From Elusimicrobiota bacterium (GTDB taxonomy: Bacteria; Elusimicrobiota; Elusimicrobia; UBA1565; UBA9628), in the NCBI GenBank assembly GCA_016209035.1, contig JACQWX010000027.1:1-57274 (forward strand): a DNA stretch of 57,274 nt, given 5' to 3'. A model generated the notes under the pieces. It saw only the letters and a list, made by a program, of their open reading frames with translations. It did no database searches and had not been told where the DNA came from. Below, piece by piece: positions 39,870 to 50,329 of this stretch. The first letter of the stretch is position 1. Every line of letters begins with the position of its first letter. The translations under genes were made by a program, and so were the position numbers.

Positions 39870-41994
39870 GTCCGCGGAATCGATGATGCGTCCGAGAACC
39901 GGCATCGCCGTCGCGGCCTCCGTCTTCTTGACGCCTCTGGCATGGAATAACCGCCCATTCTGGCGCCACGTGCTGTCAGTGCCGGGCGGCGTGGGCTTGG
40001 AGAGCCTCGCGGAGTTGGGCCGTCACGGGCTCCTGCCGCTCCTGGCCGCGGGGCTATGGGCTCTGGCGGCCGTCGGCGCGGGTTCCCGGGTCCTGCGGCT
40101 CATCGGCTCCGGCGGCGAAGGCTTCGGTGATGAATGCCTCGGCGAAGACGGGCCGTTGCGCCTTCCGGTCGCGTTCGCCCTCGGGGCCGGCGCCTCAGGG
40201 CTGGCCGTCTTCGCTTTGGGCTTGGCCGGACTGCTCCGGCCCGCGCCGCTCCTCGGGCTCTCGCTCCTCTTCTGCGCGTGGGCCGTCCCCGGCCTGGCGC
40301 GGCTGAGGAGCCGCCGCGTGCCGGGCGACTCCTCATGGACGCTTCCCCCGGCGGGGTGGGCGCTGACCGGCATCCTGGCCCTGGCCGCATGGCACACGCT
40401 CATCCTGGCATTGGCTCCGGCGACCGAGTGGGACGTCCTGCTCTATCACCTCGCCATCCCCAAGCTCTACCTGCGTCTCGGCCGCATCCAGGAGATCCCG
40501 TGGCTCCTCTACAGCCATTGGCCTCACCTCATGGAGACCCTCTACGCGCTCCCCTTGGCGTTGGGAGACGACGGCGCGGCCGCGCTGATGCACGGGACCA
40601 TCTCCGGGGTCCTGGCGGTCTCGGTCTATCGCGCCGGCCGCGCGGAGCTGGGCGGCCTGGCGATGGGACGCCAGGTCCCCGAAGGCGCAGGCCGGTCTCC
40701 GCTCGCCGGAGGGGGCTGCGTCGGACTGACGGCGGCCGCGTTGGTAGCGGCCCAGCCGGCCTTCTTGCGCGTCGCCGGCGCCGCCCACGGCGACGGGGCC
40801 TTCGCCTTGTTCCATTTCCTCGGAAGCTGGGCCCTGTGGCGCTGGGCCTCGGCGTCCGGGCCGGCCGACGGTGGATCAAGACGCCGAGGCCGGCGGATGC
40901 TTGCCATCGCCGGCCTGCTGGCCGGGCTGGCCGCCTCCACGAAGCTCGCGGCGGCATCGCTTCTGGCCGCCAGCGCGTTCGTGGTGTGGCTTGCGGAGAA
41001 CCGCCGAGGGACGCGGAGCCCCTGGAAGGCCGCGGCCTTCTACGCGCTGTGCGGGCTCGGGGTCGTCCTGCCGTGGTACGCGAAGACTTTGGTCGGAACC
41101 GGGAATCCTTTCTGGCCCGTGTTCTCCAAGGCCCTCGGAGGACGATGGGGAGCCGAGTCCTTCGAGTCCCTCTACCTGCGTTCGAGCCAATGGCCGTGGC
41201 CTCTTGAGGCCGGCCGGCTCCTGAGGTGGGGGCCGCAGTACCTGCTGGCGCCCCTCGCGGGGCTCTGGCTGCTGGCCGCGATGCGTGGAGCGAGGACCCC
41301 TTCTTTCCTGAAGTTCCTGCTGATGCCGCTCATCGTCTATCTTCCGCTCATCGCGCGCTACGAGGATGCCTGGCGCTACCTTCTGCCTTTCTACCCAGCC
41401 TTGGCCCTGGTTTCGGCCTGGGCCGCGGAGGCTCTGGCGCGGCCGAGGGCCGTAGGGGATCCCCTGGCGCGGCGTCCAGCGCCGGGAGGATGGGGCTGGC
41501 CGAGGTCCTGCGCCGCCGGCCTCGTCGGGATCGGGCTCCTGCCCGCGCTCCTGGCCACGCAGAACAACGAGCTCTTCGCGGTGGCCGGCGCTCGGTCCCG
41601 TCTGGAGCCGGGGCGCGATTCCCGCGAGGTCTACTTGGAGAGGACGCTCGATCACTACCGCGCCTTCAGGAAGCTCGCCCGGGTCTTGCCGTCTTCCGCC
41701 CGCGTGCTCTTCGTGCGCGAGGCCAGGGGCTACTATTTCGAGGGAGACTACCAGTGGGGCGACCCGTTGAACCAGGGACTGATCCCGTACGCTCGGCTCT
41801 CCGGCCCCGACGCGCTGGACCTCCGGCTCCGGGAACTGGGGGTGACCCATGTCCTCGTCAACGAAGTCCTCGCCAGGGACCCGGCCGCCGCTCGGTCCTA
41901 CGACCCGCGGGTCATGGAGCTCATCCGCGGGTTCCTGGAACGTCGCACCCGCCTGGTCTTCCAGGACGGCCCCATCGCGGTCTACGCCCTCTAA
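39856..41994 (+). CDS. Multi-pass membrane glycosyltransferase, GT39/PMT-like
   Basis: This 712-residue protein is mostly hydrophobic, with many predicted membrane helices in the first 560 residues and a soluble C-terminal part. The segment TEWDVLLYHLAIPKLYL followed by IPWLLYSHWPHLMETLY is typical of the ArnT/PMT (GT39-type) family, which moves sugars from polyprenyl-phosphate carriers to proteins or lipids on the outer face of the inner membrane. The acidic EWD near residue 195 is in the place of the family's catalytic acidic loop residue. The start is uncertain: the ATG at 39856 sits in a hairpin arm, and ATGs at 39883 and 39886 would remove only 9-10 residues. No Shine-Dalgarno is clear at any of them. 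Its position just after a giant surface protein makes a role in glycosylating surface material attractive, but that is only inference. Donor and acceptor are unknown. Confidence 0.7.
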   Translation: MPVDKSAESMMRPRTGIAVAASVFLTPLAWNNRPFWRHVLSVPGGVGLESLAELGRHGLLPLLAAGLWALAAVGAGSRVLRLIGSGGEGFGDECLGEDGPLRLPVAFALGAGASGLAVFALGLAGLLRPAPLLGLSLLFCAWAVPGLARLRSRRVPGDSSWTLPPAGWALTGILALAAWHTLILALAPATEWDVLLYHLAIPKLYLRLGRIQEIPWLLYSHWPHLMETLYALPLALGDDGAAALMHGTISGVLAVSVYRAGRAELGGLAMGRQVPEGAGRSPLAGGGCVGLTAAALVAAQPAFLRVAGAAHGDGAFALFHFLGSWALWRWASASGPADGGSRRRGRRMLAIAGLLAGLAASTKLAAASLLAASAFVVWLAENRRGTRSPWKAAAFYALCGLGVVLPWYAKTLVGTGNPFWPVFSKALGGRWGAESFESLYLRSSQWPWPLEAGRLLRWGPQYLLAPLAGLWLLAAMRGARTPSFLKFLLMPLIVYLPLIARYEDAWRYLLPFYPALALVSAWAAEALARPRAVGDPLARRPAPGGWGWPRSCAAGLVGIGLLPALLATQNNELFAVAGARSRLEPGRDSREVYLERTLDHYRAFRKLARVLPSSARVLFVREARGYYFEGDYQWGDPLNQGLIPYARLSGPDALDLRLRELGVTHVLVNEVLARDPAAARSYDPRVMELIRGFLERRTRLVFQDGPIAVYAL

Positions 41995-41995
41995 G

Positions 41996-42024
41996 TTGAT
42001 GTCTGGCGCCATATTAACTAAAAT
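41996..42024 (+). promoter_or_regulatory. Candidate sigma70-type promoter before the HEAT-repeat gene
   Basis: TTGATG (41996-42001), a 17-base spacer and TAAAAT (42019-42024) fit the housekeeping consensus well in an AT-rich patch of a GC-rich region. The expected start of transcription falls on or next to the GTG at 42031, which would make the mRNA leaderless. Confidence 0.55.
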
Positions 42025-42030
42025 CCCGAT

Positions 42031-43233
42031 GTGCTTGCCCATATTTACGTTGTTTTGATGACGCTGGCCGTGTTCGGTCATGGTCAGCAGTCTCCTGCTC
42101 AACCCGTGCCTTCGGACCCGTTTCAGCAGGCATGGGAACGCACCAAAGACGCCGACCCGATGGTCCGCATGCGGGCTGCGGAGACGCTCGGGGATATGCG
42201 GCGTCCCGACGCCGGTCCCGCCCTGGCGCCGCTCTTCGAAGACCCTCATCCTTTCGTCCGCTCGGCCGCCGTCAACGCGGCCGGCCGCATGCGCCTCCCC
42301 GGGATCGCGCCGCGGCTCGCCGCCCTGCTCGACCCAGCCAAGGAGGGTGAAGGGCACGTCAGGCAGGCCGCGGCCACGATGCTGGCGTTCGTGGGCGACG
42401 CATCCTCGGTCGAGGCCATCGTCCTCGCCCTCAAGGACTCCGAGCGGGGCGTCCGCTACGCCGCGGCGCGCTCTCTGGGCTCGCTTCGGGCCGGGAAGGC
42501 GGTCCGGCCGCTCGCGGTCCTGCTGAAGAGCCCCGACGCGGACATGCGCCGGACCGCGGCCGGCTCCTTGGGGCAGATCATGGGCAAGGAGAGCCTCGAA
42601 GCCCTCCAGGCCGCCTTGCTCGACGAGAAGGAAACGGCCGTGCGGGAGGAGATCATCCGGTCCATGGGCTTCCTGTCGGATGCGACGGCCGCGCCGACTC
42701 TCACGGTTGCGCTCAAGGACCCCGTCCCAGCCGTCAGGCTGCAGGCCGCCATGGCGTTGGGCAGGCTGGGGGACTCCTCCGGACAGAGCGTGGCGTGCGA
42801 CCTGCTCAAGGATGCGTCCCCGGAACTGAGGATCACGGCGGCGAACGCGCTCTCGCTCATCGGAGACGAGGGTCAGGGCCTGCCGGCGCTCGATTCCGCG
42901 GTGAAGGCCGAGACTGATGCGGACGTGAAGGGAAGGCTGGAGCAGGCCCGCATGGTATTGAGGGCCAAACTGGGCATCCCGGAGTCCCCGCCCGCCGACG
43001 CCCTTCCAGAGGGCGGCGGGGACGCTCGGCCTCCGGCCTCGACCGCGCCTCCTCCCGCGCCGGAGGCGGGAGCCAAGAAGCCCGCCGTTGCGGCGCCCGC
43101 GGTCAAAGAACCGAAGAAGGCCGCACCCGCTGACGAGGGCAAGAAGCCGAAGAAAACCGCGCCTCCTGCGCGGAAGGCGGTTGCGCCGGAGAAGAAGTCC
43201 TCCGGCAAGAAGGAAGGCCGGCCAAAGAAATGA
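42031..43233 (+). CDS. HEAT-repeat protein with basic Lys/Ala/Pro tail
   Basis: This 400-residue protein begins with a short hydrophobic stretch (about residues 5-16, possibly a signal peptide or anchor). It continues with around eight HEAT-type repeats (about 30-305), seen as recurring VR--AA--LG and A---L---L-D patterns such as MVRMRAAETLGDM and VRYAAARSLGSL. It ends in an 80-residue tail rich in Lys, Ala and Pro. HEAT repeats form curved protein-binding scaffolds; the partner is unknown. The start is GTG at 42031, six bases after a good -10 box; an ATG at 42058 is the alternative and would delete the hydrophobic stretch. Neither has a Shine-Dalgarno. The stop overlaps the start of the adenylate cyclase gene as ATGA, so the two are translationally coupled and may work together in signalling. 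The basic tail could bind nucleic acid or membrane; this is a guess. Confidence 0.75.
   Translation: MLAHIYVVLMTLAVFGHGQQSPAQPVPSDPFQQAWERTKDADPMVRMRAAETLGDMRRPDAGPALAPLFEDPHPFVRSAAVNAAGRMRLPGIAPRLAALLDPAKEGEGHVRQAAATMLAFVGDASSVEAIVLALKDSERGVRYAAARSLGSLRAGKAVRPLAVLLKSPDADMRRTAAGSLGQIMGKESLEALQAALLDEKETAVREEIIRSMGFLSDATAAPTLTVALKDPVPAVRLQAAMALGRLGDSSGQSVACDLLKDASPELRITAANALSLIGDEGQGLPALDSAVKAETDADVKGRLEQARMVLRAKLGIPESPPADALPEGGGDARPPASTAPPPAPEAGAKKPAVAAPAVKEPKKAAPADEGKKPKKTAPPARKAVAPEKKSSGKKEGRPKK
42984..43023. repeat. Nested inverted repeat inside the HEAT-repeat gene
   Basis: Outer arms GTCCCCGCC (42984-42992) and GGCGGGGAC (43015-43023) enclose a second hairpin, CGCCCT (42999-43004) with AGGGCG (43010-43015). 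It falls in the linker between the HEAT repeats and the basic tail, a stretch that looks free of structural constraint. Confidence 0.5.
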
Positions 43234-45341
43234 GCGAGAAAACGACGAAGAGCAGGTTCCCGCTGGTCTTCAGCATCATCTTCACCTTCGTCTTCATCGT
43301 GATCTGGTGGCCGAGGGCGCTGCTCATCCCGACCAACGGCATCTTCCATCACATCGAGGATGTCTGGCAGGACAAGATGTTCGTCCTGCGCGAGTCCGCC
43401 TTGAACGAAGGCGATCCGCGCATCATCCTGGCCGCCGTCGACGAGGACACCGGCAAGAAGTACGGATTCCCTCTGCCCCGCGACAAGTACGCCGACCTCC
43501 TGGACAAGCTCAAGAGCTACGGGGTCAAGACCGTGGCCTTCGACGTCATGTTCTTCGAGCCCAAGCCCGCACAGGACAAGAAGCTCGTCGCCGGGACCAA
43601 GCGGTTCGGCCGCGTCATCCATCTCTTCCAGAGCCAGACCGAGAAGACGACGCACGGCGACGTCGTGAGCGTCAACAGGCCGGTGAGCGGCCTCGACAGG
43701 GCGGCTCAGTACCTGGGCTACCCCAACATCGACTTCGTCATCGACGACGACGGCCATGTGCGGCGGTCCGTCATGTTCGACCCGCGCATCGACGACCCCC
43801 GCGAAGCCGGCATGCCGGCTCCGTCCATGGACGTCGTCTGCGTGGCGAGCTTCATCGACCGGCCGGTGTCCGAGCTGCGGGACATCTACGCGGGCCCGCC
43901 CCCCCGGGTCATGCAGATAGGCTTTCGCAGGCCGAGGGCCTGGCTCCAGCACGAAGATCGCGACATCGCCCAGGCAGGCGAGGTCCAGAACCTGCCCAAG
44001 GTCCATTCCCCTTACCGCATGATCTCCGTGATGGACCTGCTCGCGGGCGAGCTCACCGGCGAGCAGAAGAAGGCGCTCAAGGGGTCGCTCGCCATCATCG
44101 GGTCCACCACCTTGGGCTATTTCGACCACTACCCTTCGCCCTTCTCGCCCACCGCCCCGGGCGCCGAGTACCACGCCAACAACATCGACAACCTCATCCA
44201 CGAGGATTTCCTCCAGATCCCGACGCGCCAGGGCATGCTCCTGGTCTTCCTCGCGATGATCTGGCTGCCGTTGCTCCTCCTGCGGTTCCCGCCCGCGGTC
44301 GGCAACGCCGCGGTCCTGCTGATGCTGGCGGGCTGGTTCTCCTGGACCTGGCACCAGTTCGGCCGGGGGGTGCGAGTGGAGTTCGTCGCGCCGTCGGTCG
44401 CGCTGCTGGTCTCCTTCCTCGTCCAGACGGCCTACCGGATCGTCACCGAGGGCGCGGAGAAGAAGTTCATCAAGAACCTCTTCGGCCAGTTCGTGGCGCC
44501 CGAGGTCGTCGACGACCTCGCCAAGGACCCCTCCAAGGTCAAGCTCGGGGGCGAGAGGAGGGACATGACCATGTTCTTCCTCGACATCGCGCACTTCACC
44601 ACCATCTCGGAGAAGATGCCTCCGGAGGGGCTGATCCTGTTCCTGAACCGCTACCTCTCCGCCCTCTCGAAGATCGTGCAGGACCGCAAGGGCGTGGTGG
44701 ACAAATACATCGGCGACTGCATCATGGCCTTCTGGAACGCTCCCCTGGAGTGCAAGGACCACCGCGTCCAGGCGTGCCTGGCCGCCATCGAGTGCCAGGA
44801 GATGATGAAGGAGCTCAATAAGAACCTCGAGCCGGGCCTGCCGGAGACGCCGGCGGTGCGCATCGGGCTCAACTCCGGGGAAGCGACCGTGGGCCTGACC
44901 GGCAGCGAGAAGAAGCTCCAGTACACCGTGCTCGGAGACGAGGTGAACCTCGCCTCGCGCTTGGAGGGCTCCAACAAGTTCTTCGGCTCCAAGATCATGG
45001 CCTCCGAGGACACCTACGCGGGCGCGAAGGACATGGTGGAGGCCCGGGAGCTGGGCCAGGTCCGCGTGGTCGGCAAGTCAGAGCCCATCCGGGTCTTCGA
45101 ATTGCTGGCCAGGAAGGGGAGCCTTTCCGAGGAGTGGAAGAAGGCCCTGCCCCACTACGAGAAGGGGGTCGGCCACTTCAACAAGCGCGAGTTCGGCGAG
45201 GCCAAGGCCGCGTTCGAGGAGGTCGTGAGGGTCTTCCCCGAGGACGGGCCGAGCAAGCTCTACCTCAACGTCTCGACGGACTACGGCGTGATCCCGCCGC
45301 CCGAGGAATGGGACGGGGTGTTCAACCTGACCGCCAAGTAA
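43230..45341 (+). CDS. CHASE2-domain class III adenylate cyclase
   Basis: This 703-residue membrane protein should make cyclic AMP from ATP in response to an extracytoplasmic signal. It has one N-terminal membrane helix (about residues 11-30), an outer CHASE2 sensor domain (about 35-320, with PRIILAAVDEDTG and GVKTVAFDVMFFEP), a group of hydrophobic helices (about 330-405), and a class III cyclase domain (about 440-630). Catalytic residues are all present: metal-binding Asp452 (FFLDIAHFT) and Asp496 (YIGDCIMAFW), adenine-selecting Lys492 and Asp570, and Asn573/Arg577 (VNLASRLEG). The Lys/Asp pair favours ATP over GTP. A C-terminal segment of about 70 residues looks TPR-like (HYEKGVGHFNKREFGEAKAAF). 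The start overlaps the HEAT-repeat stop. No cAMP-binding regulator is seen in the window, so the target of the signal is unknown. Confidence 0.88.
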   Translation: MSEKTTKSRFPLVFSIIFTFVFIVIWWPRALLIPTNGIFHHIEDVWQDKMFVLRESALNEGDPRIILAAVDEDTGKKYGFPLPRDKYADLLDKLKSYGVKTVAFDVMFFEPKPAQDKKLVAGTKRFGRVIHLFQSQTEKTTHGDVVSVNRPVSGLDRAAQYLGYPNIDFVIDDDGHVRRSVMFDPRIDDPREAGMPAPSMDVVCVASFIDRPVSELRDIYAGPPPRVMQIGFRRPRAWLQHEDRDIAQAGEVQNLPKVHSPYRMISVMDLLAGELTGEQKKALKGSLAIIGSTTLGYFDHYPSPFSPTAPGAEYHANNIDNLIHEDFLQIPTRQGMLLVFLAMIWLPLLLLRFPPAVGNAAVLLMLAGWFSWTWHQFGRGVRVEFVAPSVALLVSFLVQTAYRIVTEGAEKKFIKNLFGQFVAPEVVDDLAKDPSKVKLGGERRDMTMFFLDIAHFTTISEKMPPEGLILFLNRYLSALSKIVQDRKGVVDKYIGDCIMAFWNAPLECKDHRVQACLAAIECQEMMKELNKNLEPGLPETPAVRIGLNSGEATVGLTGSEKKLQYTVLGDEVNLASRLEGSNKFFGSKIMASEDTYAGAKDMVEARELGQVRVVGKSEPIRVFELLARKGSLSEEWKKALPHYEKGVGHFNKREFGEAKAAFEEVVRVFPEDGPSKLYLNVSTDYGVIPPPEEWDGVFNLTAK

Positions 45342-45351
45342 GGGCTCACTG

Positions 45352-46065
45352 ATGCTGCTGCTCTGGCGCCTGCTGTTCGGCCATTTCCTGGCTGACTTCA
45401 CCTTCCAGCCGGACTACATCAACGCCTGGAAGCGCTCCACCCTGCTGGGGATGCTGGTCCACTGCTTCATCCATCCCATCGTCTACGCCCTGCTGGTCTA
45501 CCCGTTCCTGGGCGAAACGTGGCTGGAGAACGAATGGGGCGGCTTCACCGGCTGGCAGTGCGTGTTCTTCATCTTCCTGCTGCATCTGGCGGAGGACTGG
45601 CTTCGGGCGCTGGCCATCCGGAGGTACCGGCAGCTCGACAACGCCTGGTGCTTCCTCTGGGACCAGATCGTCCATTTCGCCGCGATCTTCCTGTTCGTCC
45701 CGGTGGGGGCGCTGGCGAACGGCGAGAACGGCGTCATCCCGGAGGCCTGGCCCGTCATCGGGGTCCTGCTCGTGCTCGTCACGCACGGCGGCGCGATCAT
45801 GATCTATTACCTCGAGAAAGACCTCTTCGGCTCCGGATTCCCGTCCCTCTGGGAGAAGCGCCTGGGGATGGGCGAACGGCTGGTCCTTTGCCTGCTCTGC
45901 ATGCTGCCGGGCGGCGGGTGGATCGTGCTTGCCGCCGGCTGGCTGTGGCTCATGTACCACGCCCGCGCCCGGCGGATCTTCGAGTCCAGCCGGTTCAGCT
46001 TGGCGGCGGGCGCGTGCATGGCGCTGGCATGCGGCGTGGCCGGGCGGGCGCTCTTGTCCGGCTGA
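45352..46065 (+). CDS. DUF3307 family membrane protein
   Basis: This 237-residue integral membrane protein opens with LLFGHFLADFTFQPDYINAWK, then has a conserved His in LVHCFIHPIVY and another in LLHLAEDW. That arrangement (H-LADF--Q near the start and H---H in the next helix) is what I know of DUF3307, a family without an established function. About six membrane helices are likely. It starts 10 bases after the cyclase stop with AGGG nearby as a weak ribosome site, so it belongs to the same operon. Nothing in the sequence shows a link to the neighbouring histidine pathway. Confidence 0.75.
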   Translation: MLLLWRLLFGHFLADFTFQPDYINAWKRSTLLGMLVHCFIHPIVYALLVYPFLGETWLENEWGGFTGWQCVFFIFLLHLAEDWLRALAIRRYRQLDNAWCFLWDQIVHFAAIFLFVPVGALANGENGVIPEAWPVIGVLLVLVTHGGAIMIYYLEKDLFGSGFPSLWEKRLGMGERLVLCLLCMLPGGGWIVLAAGWLWLMYHARARRIFESSRFSLAAGACMALACGVAGRALLSG

Positions 46066-46092
46066 CGGTCCTGGAGGCATGGAGGTGCTGGC

Positions 46093-47756
<1,664 letters not shown>

Positions 47757-47760
<4 letters not shown>

Positions 47761-48773
47761 CGCCCTTCTTCACCGTCGTCATACCGACCTACAACCGCAG
47801 CCGCATGGCGGCCGCGGCCGCGTTGAGCGTCCTCGATCAGATCGAGGGCGACTTCCAATGCCTCGTCGTGGACGACGGCTCGACGGACGACACGCCGCGG
47901 GTCCTCGCGGCCCTGCCCAAGGACGAGAGGCTCCACGTCATCCGCATGTACAAGAATCTCGGCCAGCACTCCTGCCGCAACCTGGCCATCCGCCTCTCCC
48001 ACGCGCGGTTCGTGACGTTCCTCGATTCGGACGACGTCTACCTCCCCGGGCGCCTGGCCGCGTTCAAGGACGCGGCCCGCAGGCGGCCCGAGGCCGGGTT
48101 CTGGTTCTCGAACGCCTACGTGCACCGCTACGGCAGGGTCGTGGGCCGGCTCTTCCACCCGGACCGCGCCATCCCCCAGGGGCGCGTGCCGGGCTGCTAC
48201 GCGGTCGGAGACCGCTGGCTGCCCTACGTCACGACGAACGTCGCCATCCGCAGGGACGCGTTCGACCGTTTCGGCGCGTTCCGGGAGGACCTGCGCATCC
48301 TGGAGGATACGGAGCTCTACGCCAGGATGCTCGCCGGCGGCCTCGAGGTGGGCTCCATCGCCGAGCCTCTGGCCGTGCGCGTCCTGCACGCCAGCCAGAT
48401 CACCCGCGACCACGAGAGGGACTTCCGGGAGGCCCTGATCGCCCTGCAATCCTCGGGGGCCCAGGGCGAGGTCCTGGCGCGGTTGCGCGAGGCCTTGGTG
48501 CTCGAAGTCGCGACCTATCTATGGAAAGAGCTCGAGCCGGAGCGCGCCCGCGAGTTCCTGCGCGCCGAATTGGGCGAAGCCGGCCCCTGGGCCTTCGGCC
48601 CAGGCCGCGGGCTCTATTGGAAGACCTTCCTGCCGGCCAAGGCTCTGGCCGCCGCGAAAGCCCTGCGGCGGTCCTACCTTCGGGCGCGGTTCGCGCCCGG
48701 GCTGGCGCCGGGGGAGTTCACAGCCGCTTGCCGGGCGCTCGAGAGCCTGCGCGGGCGGGCGGCGTGCCTGTAG
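47757..48773 (+). CDS. Family 2 glycosyltransferase
   Basis: This 338-residue protein is a GT-A fold, family 2 type glycosyltransferase. Nucleotide-sugar binding motifs are visible: VVIPTYNRS (7-15), DDGSTDD (39-45) and the metal-binding DSDD (90-93). A later [11 protein letters not shown] carries the ED pair typical of the catalytic base region. There are no membrane helices, so it acts in the cytoplasm or at the inner membrane surface, most likely in making a polysaccharide or glycan on a lipid carrier. The sugar is not predictable. Its ATG overlaps the hutU stop (ATGA), yet it has no evident job in histidine use; the shared operon may be only a packing effect. It ends four bases from the convergent hutH stop. 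Confidence 0.85.
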
Positions 48774-48781
48774 GCGCCTAC
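48770..48781. repeat. Palindrome containing both convergent stop codons
   Basis: GTAGGCGCCTAC is a perfect 12-bp palindrome. The TAG stop of the glycosyltransferase and the TAG stop of hutH are its two halves. No T-tract terminator is present between the converging operons. Confidence 0.6.
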
Positions 48782-50313
48782 CAGGAGCTCTTGAGCGGCC
48801 CTATCGCGGCCTCGACCGCTTCCAAGACCGCGCAGGAGGCCACGGCCTCGGCCATGGCGTTGTGGTCCTTGAAGAGCGGCCGGTCCTCGTCGAGGTGCTT
48901 GACGACGCGGCGGACCGCGGCAAGGGCGGCCTTCGTGCCCTTGCCGCGGGCGAAGTTCCTGAAATCGAGGCCCTGGGCAGCTGCGATGAACTCTATGGCC
49001 AGCACCCCCCGGGCGTTCTCAAGAATCTGCCCGGTCTTCAAGGCGCCGTTCATCCCCATGCTGACGAAGTCCTCCTGGTCGGCCGCGGCCGGGATGGACT
49101 GGATGCACGACGGCGCGCTGAGGATGCGGGACTCCACGATGAGGGCGTCGGCGGTGTACTGGCTGAGCATGAGGCCGGAGAACATGCCGGCGCCCTTGGT
49201 CAGGAACGCGGGCAGGCCCACGCTCAAGGCCGGGTTGAGGAGGCGGTTCAAGCGCCTTTCCGAGATGACGCTCACCATGCACAGGCCCGCGCCGACCATG
49301 TCGAGGGGCATGCTGACGGGCGTGCCCTGGAAGTTGGCGCCGGTCAGGACCGTGTCGCTCTCGTGCAGGAAGATGGGGTTGTCCGCGACGCCGTTGAGCT
49401 CCGTTTCGATCTGCCGGCGCGCGAAGGCGAGGTGGTCGCGGAAGGCCCCGATGACCTGCGGCGTGGAGCGCATGGAGTAGGCGTCCTGCACCTTGACCTT
49501 GAGCTTGCCGGTGACGAGGTCCGAGCCCGCGATGACGGCCCGGATGTTCTCGGCCGAGGTGACGGCGCCCTTGAAGCCTCGCAGCTCGTGCAGGCGGCGG
49601 TCGTAGGGCTTCATGTTGGCGAGCAGGGCCTCGAGGCTCATGGCGGCCGCGATCTCGGCGGACTTGACCCAGCGCTCCGCGTCGTGGAGGAGGAGGCAGC
49701 CGATGCCGGTGATGAGGTTTGAGCCGTTGATGGCGGCCAGGCCGTCGCGGGCCTTCAGGCCCGGGACGGGGATGCGGGCCTTGGCCAGGGCGGTCTTCGA
49801 CGGCCTGCGCCTTCCCTGGTAGAAGCATTCTCCCTCGCCGATGAGGGAGAGCGCGACCTGGCTCATGGGGGAGAGGTCGCCGCACGCTCCGACCGAGCCT
49901 TTCTCGCAGACGACCGGGGTGACCCCCTTGTTCAGCATCGCCACATAGGTCAGCGGGATCTCCGGCCGGCAGCCGGAACGCCCCTTCGAGTGGACGGCGA
50001 CGCGGCTGAGCATGGCGGCGCGCACGTGCTCGACCGGGCAGGGGCGGCCGATGCCCGCGGAGTGGTTGTAGATGAGGTATTTCTGGAACCGCTTGACCTG
50101 GTCGTCGGTCAGCGCGACCTCGGAGAACTCGCCGATGCCGGTGTTGACGCCGTACATGATCTCGCGCGCCTTGATCTTGCCTTCGAGCATGCCCCGGCAC
50201 CGCTTGATGCGGGCGAGAGCCTCGGGCGCGAGGCCGGTCTTCCTCCCGTGGCGGGCGACCTCGACGACGTCCTCGATGGTGAGGGAGCCGCCGCCGATCC
50301 GCAGGGGAATCAT
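48778..50313 (-). CDS. hutH: Histidine ammonia-lyase with Ala-Cys-Gly MIO motif
   Basis: HutH removes ammonia from histidine to give urocanate, step one of histidine breakdown. The 511-residue protein has the family layout: YGVNTGIGEF (Tyr54), NHSAGIGRP, SVGACGDLSPMSQ, INGSNLITG, QDAYSMRSTPQV, ADNPIF and AADQEDFVSMG. In this family an Ala-Ser-Gly tripeptide cyclises into the MIO electrophile. Here the codon at 49884-49882 is TGC, so the tripeptide is Ala143-Cys144-Gly145. Work on Pseudomonas HAL showed that Ser-to-Cys at this place still matures to active enzyme, so function is plausible. A second difference is QEDF where most HALs have QEDH. Start 50313 is 16 bases after argF. A tyrosine or phenylalanine lyase is the alternative, but hutU nearby and the QED motif favour histidine. 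Confidence 0.82.
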   Translation of the reverse strand: MIPLRIGGGSLTIEDVVEVARHGRKTGLAPEALARIKRCRGMLEGKIKAREIMYGVNTGIGEFSEVALTDDQVKRFQKYLIYNHSAGIGRPCPVEHVRAAMLSRVAVHSKGRSGCRPEIPLTYVAMLNKGVTPVVCEKGSVGACGDLSPMSQVALSLIGEGECFYQGRRRPSKTALAKARIPVPGLKARDGLAAINGSNLITGIGCLLLHDAERWVKSAEIAAAMSLEALLANMKPYDRRLHELRGFKGAVTSAENIRAVIAGSDLVTGKLKVKVQDAYSMRSTPQVIGAFRDHLAFARRQIETELNGVADNPIFLHESDTVLTGANFQGTPVSMPLDMVGAGLCMVSVISERRLNRLLNPALSVGLPAFLTKGAGMFSGLMLSQYTADALIVESRILSAPSCIQSIPAAADQEDFVSMGMNGALKTGQILENARGVLAIEFIAAAQGLDFRNFARGKGTKAALAAVRRVVKHLDEDRPLFKDHNAMAEAVASCAVLEAVEAAIGPLKSSW

Positions 50314-50329
50314 GGCTAGGTCTTGCCCC

